This document shows, piece by piece, positions 14,625 through 17,812 of a DNA stretch of 17,812 nt. Source of the stretch: Deltaproteobacteria bacterium (GTDB lineage Bacteria > Desulfobacterota > Desulfobacteria > Desulfobacterales > JAFDDL01). The stretch's first letter is position 1, and every line of letters starts with the position of its first letter. The notes under the pieces were generated by a model. It worked only from the letters and a program-made list of their open reading frames with translations. It was not told the origin of the DNA and ran no database searches. The position numbers and the translations under genes were made by a program. The DNA lies in contig JAFDDL010000013.1 in the NCBI GenBank assembly GCA_019310865.1, positions 1-17,812 of the forward strand, read 5' to 3'.

Positions 14625-15146
14625 ATGAGTAAAACCGATGCAAACCTGAAAGCAGCCTTTGCCGGCGAATCCCAGGCAAGGAATCGATACACCCATTTTG
14701 CTGATGTTGCCAGGAAAGAAGGCTATCATTATATCGCAAAGATATTTGAAGAAACCGCTGAGAACGAAAAATTCCACGCGCTGGAGGAATTCAAACTTTT
14801 CCAGGGGAATCAGACCACCGTTACCTGTTTAAAGGAAGCCATCGGCAGCGAAAACTATGAAAGTGAAGAGATGTATCCCGCCTTTGCAAGGGAGGCCGAA
14901 CTGGAGGGACGCCAGGATGCCACCATTTTGTTTACACAGATTGCAAAAATTGAAAAGCAGCACCGGGACCGCTTTCAAAAGCTGCTTGAAATGATGGATT
15001 CCGGCACCGTCTACCGCAGGGATCATGCCATCAAGTGGAAATGCGGTATCTGTGGGTATACATTCGAAGGAACCGAGCCGCCGCCAAGATGCCCTTACTG
15101 CAAACATCCCAGGGAGTATTACGAACCTGCCAATCTGGACGTGTAA
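14625..15146 (+). CDS. rbr: Rubrerythrin
   Basis: A 173-residue non-heme iron protein that reduces hydrogen peroxide in the cytoplasm of anaerobes. The ferritin-like four-helix domain (about 1-125) carries the diiron ligands E15 (FAGESQAR), E48-x2-H51 (NEKFHA), glutamates in AREAELEGR (E90/E94), and E110-x2-H113 (IEKQHRDRF). The C-terminal rubredoxin-type iron site is C140-x2-C143 and C156-x2-C159 (KCGICGYTF, RCPYCKHP). The ATG has GGGGGA about 6 bases upstream. It lies 11 bases before the rubredoxin-glutamate synthase fusion, which could supply electrons to it (inference). Confidence 0.95.
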   Translation: MSKTDANLKAAFAGESQARNRYTHFADVARKEGYHYIAKIFEETAENEKFHALEEFKLFQGNQTTVTCLKEAIGSENYESEEMYPAFAREAELEGRQDATILFTQIAKIEKQHRDRFQKLLEMMDSGTVYRRDHAIKWKCGICGYTFEGTEPPPRCPYCKHPREYYEPANLDV

Positions 15147-15157
15147 GGAGAAGACAA

Positions 15158-16567
15158 ATGGCCAGATACCGATGTGTCGTGTGTGAATATGTTTACGATG
15201 AAGACAATAACGATTTGCCGTGGTGCGAATTGTCCGATGATTGGCCATGCCCGGTGTGTGAGTCTCCGAAAAAATACTACGAGGTGATCGAAGATGCCGG
15301 GACCGGCGACGATACCGGAAAAGCCGAGATCGAAACCGGGACGGATACGGCACAGGACCTTTTGCGCACTTTCGATGAGTTTGAGTCTTTTATGGCGGAT
15401 ATTCACCAAATGGCGGAAACCGGACAGTCCATCACAGAGCCAATGCGAACCCGCAACCCCACCTTCTCATGGGATGAACTGCTGATCAAGGGCGCGCAGC
15501 TGTCTAAAATTCCGTTGAACAAGAGCCGGACGGTTTCCACCGACACCATCATCGGCCCGGGTGCGGCGCAACCGCTAAAAATTGCGATGCCCGTTTACAT
15601 TACGCATATGTCTTTCGGGGCCCTGTCAATAGAAGCCAAGATCGCGCTGGCAAGGGGCAGTGCAGCAGTTAAAACGGCCATGTGTTCCGGAGAGGGCGGT
15701 ATCCTGCCGGAATCTTATCAATCCGCATATAAATACATCTTTGAGTATGTGCCCAACCGTTACAGCGTAACGGATGAAAATCTGAAGAAAGTGGACGCCA
15801 TCGAGATAAAAATCGGCCAGTCCGCCAAGCCCGGTATGGGGGGCCATTTTCCGGCGGAAAAGGTGACCCGGGAGATTGCGAACCTCAGGGGGTTTGAAAT
15901 GGGACAGCCCATCACGAGCCCGGCCCATTTTGAAGATATTCGAACCCGTGACGATCTTAAACGGAAAGTAGATTGGCTTCGGGACACTTCAGAAGGAAAA
16001 CCCATCGGCATCAAATTTGCGGCCGGAAACGTTGAAGCGGACCTTGAAGTGGCGCTTTTTGCGAAACCTGATTTTATTACCATTGACGGCAGAGCCGGTG
16101 CAACCGGTTCAGCGCCTAAATTTGTTAAAGCATCCACGTCCGTGCCAACCATTTTTGCGCTTTACCGGGTTCGTCGATTGATGGATAAATTGAATGCAAA
16201 CAATGTTTCTGTGGTAATTACCGGCGGCCTGAGAATCTCCTCTGATTTTGCCAAGGCACTGGCCATGGGGGCGAACGCCATCGCCATCGGCACAACTGCA
16301 CTGATGGCCATCGGATGCCAGCAGTATAAAATGTGTCACACAGGCAAATGCCCCATGGGAATCGCCACACAGAACCCTGAACTAAGAACCAGATTGAAGC
16401 CCGAAGCGGCGGCCAAAAAGTTGGAGAATTTTTTAACGGTTTCAAACGAGGAGCTTAAAGACTTTGCCCGGCTCACGGGAAACGCTGATGTTCATGGTCT
16501 GTCCCTGAGCGACCTTTGTACTACCAATTCGGAAATATCGAATTTTACGGACATCGACCACGTCTAG
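15158..16567 (+). CDS. Rubredoxin-glutamate synthase (GltS FMN domain) fusion protein
   Basis: A 469-residue fusion. An N-terminal rubredoxin (about 1-45) holds C6-x2-C9 and C31-x2-C34; the loop between the pairs is shorter than in free rubredoxins. The rest is the FMN-binding domain of glutamate synthase (about 100-440), with MSFGALSIEAKIALARG, GEGG (178-181), KPGMGGHFPAEKV, ITIDGRAGATGSAP and GGLRISSDFAKALAMGANAIAIGT. The [3Fe-4S] cysteines are C387-x5-C393-x4-C398, the exact spacing of glutamate synthases. There is no glutaminase domain, so it cannot take ammonia from glutamine by itself. The start at 15158 has AAGGAG with 7-base spacing; a longer frame from 15035 only overlaps rubrerythrin. 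An oxidoreductase role beside rubrerythrin is more likely than glutamate synthesis, but is not established. Confidence 0.92.
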   Translation: MARYRCVVCEYVYDEDNNDLPWCELSDDWPCPVCESPKKYYEVIEDAGTGDDTGKAEIETGTDTAQDLLRTFDEFESFMADIHQMAETGQSITEPMRTRNPTFSWDELLIKGAQLSKIPLNKSRTVSTDTIIGPGAAQPLKIAMPVYITHMSFGALSIEAKIALARGSAAVKTAMCSGEGGILPESYQSAYKYIFEYVPNRYSVTDENLKKVDAIEIKIGQSAKPGMGGHFPAEKVTREIANLRGFEMGQPITSPAHFEDIRTRDDLKRKVDWLRDTSEGKPIGIKFAAGNVEADLEVALFAKPDFITIDGRAGATGSAPKFVKASTSVPTIFALYRVRRLMDKLNANNVSVVITGGLRISSDFAKALAMGANAIAIGTTALMAIGCQQYKMCHTGKCPMGIATQNPELRTRLKPEAAAKKLENFLTVSNEELKDFARLTGNADVHGLSLSDLCTTNSEISNFTDIDHV

Positions 16568-16581
16568 TGTCTGATCAAATG

Positions 16582-17511
16582 TCACTGGTCAATGGTCATT
16601 GGTTTTTGGGCGGTTGTCTTCAGGAGAAGGACGAGTCTCGACAGCATCCGGGCAGGTGTGAGAATGACAATATTGCCGGCGGCAACGAGGCAAACGCCGG
16701 TCGCAGCACCGAGGGTCCACTGGAAATCTTCAAAAAATGTTGAAAGGGCCAGTGCGAGCACCGGCATCAGCATGGTCGCATAGGCTGCATAATCGGCCCC
16801 GATCCGCCCGATGAGCGACATGTAACAACCGAATGCCAACACGGATCCAAAAATGATGAGGAAAAACAACGGGCCCAGATAACCCGGTGACCAGTCCATG
16901 GTCAACACGCCGCCACACCCGAAATGAATGATCAGATTCAACAGTCCGCCGTAAGCCATGGCGAAAAAGTTTGCCTGGGTAACCGGGATTCCGGCATCGG
17001 CGTTACGGGAACCCACCACGTTTCCCAACGAGGCAAAGTACGCCCCTCCGAAAGACAGGCTCAGACCGATAATCCCATCCGTTGTGGTAAAATCGGTAAA
17101 GTCATTCCAGAAAATAATACCGATTCCGATAAGGCCGATGATACCGCCAATCAACGCCCGGCGGGCAACCGGTTGACCCATGAACAATTTCAAATTGAGG
17201 ATATTAAACATCAAGATAGTGGAATACACCACCGCCACCAGCCCGCTGGTCAAATACAACATGGCCAGATAACCCAGGCAGTAACTCAACCCGAAGAGCG
17301 TGACCCCTTGCAGCACCAGAAAAAAATGGTCGCGTCTGGAAAGCCTCAGTGACCGTTTTGTCAGAATGCACAACACGAGAAGAATGGCCGAAGCCAGGCA
17401 AAACCGGTAGCCTGCGGACAAAACGGGCGGCACCTGCGTCAGTTGAAGCTTGGCCGCCAGCCAGGACGATCCCCATATGAGGACCGTTGTGAGATAAAGC
17501 ATTAAATTCAT
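16582..17511 (-). CDS. EamA/DMT-family membrane transporter
   Basis: A 309-residue drug/metabolite transporter of the EamA family, a permease with two five-helix repeats in the inner membrane. About ten hydrophobic segments are visible, near 3-20, 33-50, 64-82, 87-107, 118-135, 145-165, 180-198, 212-232, 240-258 and 264-285. WGSSWLAAK at 13-21 is the usual EamA opening, and the second half begins near GIIGLSLSFGGAYFASLGNVVGSR. Length is typical. The ATG at 17511 has only a distant AGGGA. The gene is convergent with the glutamate synthase fusion, 14 bases apart, with no clear terminator between. The substrate (amino acid, nucleotide or other metabolite) cannot be inferred. Confidence 0.92.
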   Translation of the reverse strand: MNLMLYLTTVLIWGSSWLAAKLQLTQVPPVLSAGYRFCLASAILLVLCILTKRSLRLSRRDHFFLVLQGVTLFGLSYCLGYLAMLYLTSGLVAVVYSTILMFNILNLKLFMGQPVARRALIGGIIGLIGIGIIFWNDFTDFTTTDGIIGLSLSFGGAYFASLGNVVGSRNADAGIPVTQANFFAMAYGGLLNLIIHFGCGGVLTMDWSPGYLGPLFFLIIFGSVLAFGCYMSLIGRIGADYAAYATMLMPVLALALSTFFEDFQWTLGAATGVCLVAAGNIVILTPARMLSRLVLLLKTTAQKPMTIDQ

Positions 17512-17668
17512 TTCGGGTACATTTTCCCTAGAAGATGCACAGCTTTAGACGTTTGACTCCAAGCTTTTGTTCTACTTTAGCCGCTTCGCATTTTTTAATA
17601 TCATGTCTCCGCACCCCATGCTGACTGATGCGGTCACAGTTATTGAGCCATTTAAAGGAATTTCCTTA
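17512..17668. other. Intergenic region upstream of the EamA transporter
   Basis: About 157 bases with no supported gene. Stop codons interrupt all readable frames. It presumably holds the promoter of the transporter (minus strand), but no convincing -35/-10 pair is seen. A small ccgca/tgcgg dyad near 17610-17640 lacks a T-run and is not called a terminator. Confidence 0.4.
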
Positions 17669-17812
17669 TTATTTCTTCTTCTTCATCATCAACATCATGG
17701 CATTTTGCAGCCGTTGCTGAGCTTTCCCGACCTCTGAATCTTTCCCGTATGCCATCATGCCCTTCATCATGACTCCGGCCATTTTTTCACCCAAAGCGTC
17801 ATCCCGCTTACG
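17669..17812 (-). CDS. C-terminal end of an unrecognised Met/Lys-rich protein, truncated by window
   Basis: On the minus strand a frame enters at the window end and stays open for 47 codons to TAA at 17669-17671, followed at once by a second TAA. It reads as an amphipathic, charged helix with Met pairs (GVMMKGMMAYGKDSEVGKAQ, then QNAMMLMM) and a KKKK end. Codon choice looks like that of its neighbours, and the double stop supports a real gene end. I do not recognise the family; the rest lies beyond 17812. Confidence 0.6.
   Translation of the reverse strand, partial: RKRDDALGEKMAGVMMKGMMAYGKDSEVGKAQQRLQNAMMLMMKKKK

Noticed and set aside
15035..15157. N-terminal extension of the rubredoxin-glutamate synthase frame
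   Set aside because: Lies over the end of rubrerythrin in another frame; the ATG at 15158 has a strong ribosome binding site and begins the rubredoxin domain.

Overview
The window looks like chromosomal DNA of an anaerobic, sulfate-reducer-like member of the Desulfobacterota (Desulfobacterales type). I infer this from the form of DnaA, the pairing of rubrerythrin with a rubredoxin-glutamate synthase fusion, a SUMT-HemD fusion protein, SelA, a GlcD-type FAD oxidase and glucosyl-3-phosphoglycerate synthase. No database search was possible. Coding density is high. I see no rRNA, tRNA, CRISPR array, integrase or transposase gene.

Layout. 1-2464 (+): the 3' part of a dnaA-family gene, open at the window edge, overlaps a GlcD-like FAD-linked oxidase by 11 bases. 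2461-3487 (-): an inositol-monophosphatase-family enzyme followed by a small Cys-rich protein whose stop overlaps the stop of the oxidase. 3566-6735 (-): a tightly packed set of an M20-like peptidase homologue cut in two by an in-frame TAG, then gpgS (compatible-solute synthesis), then moaA (molybdenum cofactor). 6736-6945: a leader with a candidate promoter, and a perfect 27-bp inverted repeat. 6931-9631 (-): fmdB-like zinc ribbon, hemC and cobA/hemD, linked by 4-base stop/start overlaps; these make uroporphyrinogen III and precorrin-2, the route to siroheme, cobalamin and (in many sulfate reducers) heme. 9710-13867 (-): CheD-HDOD fusion, selA, then a degenerate GGDEF domain joined to TPRs. 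14165-16567 (+): single-domain response regulator, rubrerythrin, and rubredoxin-glutamate synthase fusion. 16582-17511 (-): EamA/DMT transporter. 17669-17812 (-): C-terminal end of an unrecognised Met/Lys-rich protein leaving the window.

Most unusual points. (1) The M20-like protein continues in the same frame across an amber codon, and two of its expected metal or catalytic sites are replaced. (2) The perfect inverted repeat at 6884-6945 supplies the last codons and the stop of cobA/hemD, as if a REP/MITE-like element had landed there. (3) selA is sandwiched between two signalling-type proteins, a CheD-HDOD fusion and a GGDEF domain whose signature has decayed to GVDLF. None of these amounts to a proven new system, but the interrupted pseudo-peptidase next to gpgS and the CheD-HDOD/selA/GGDEF-TPR cluster are the best leads.
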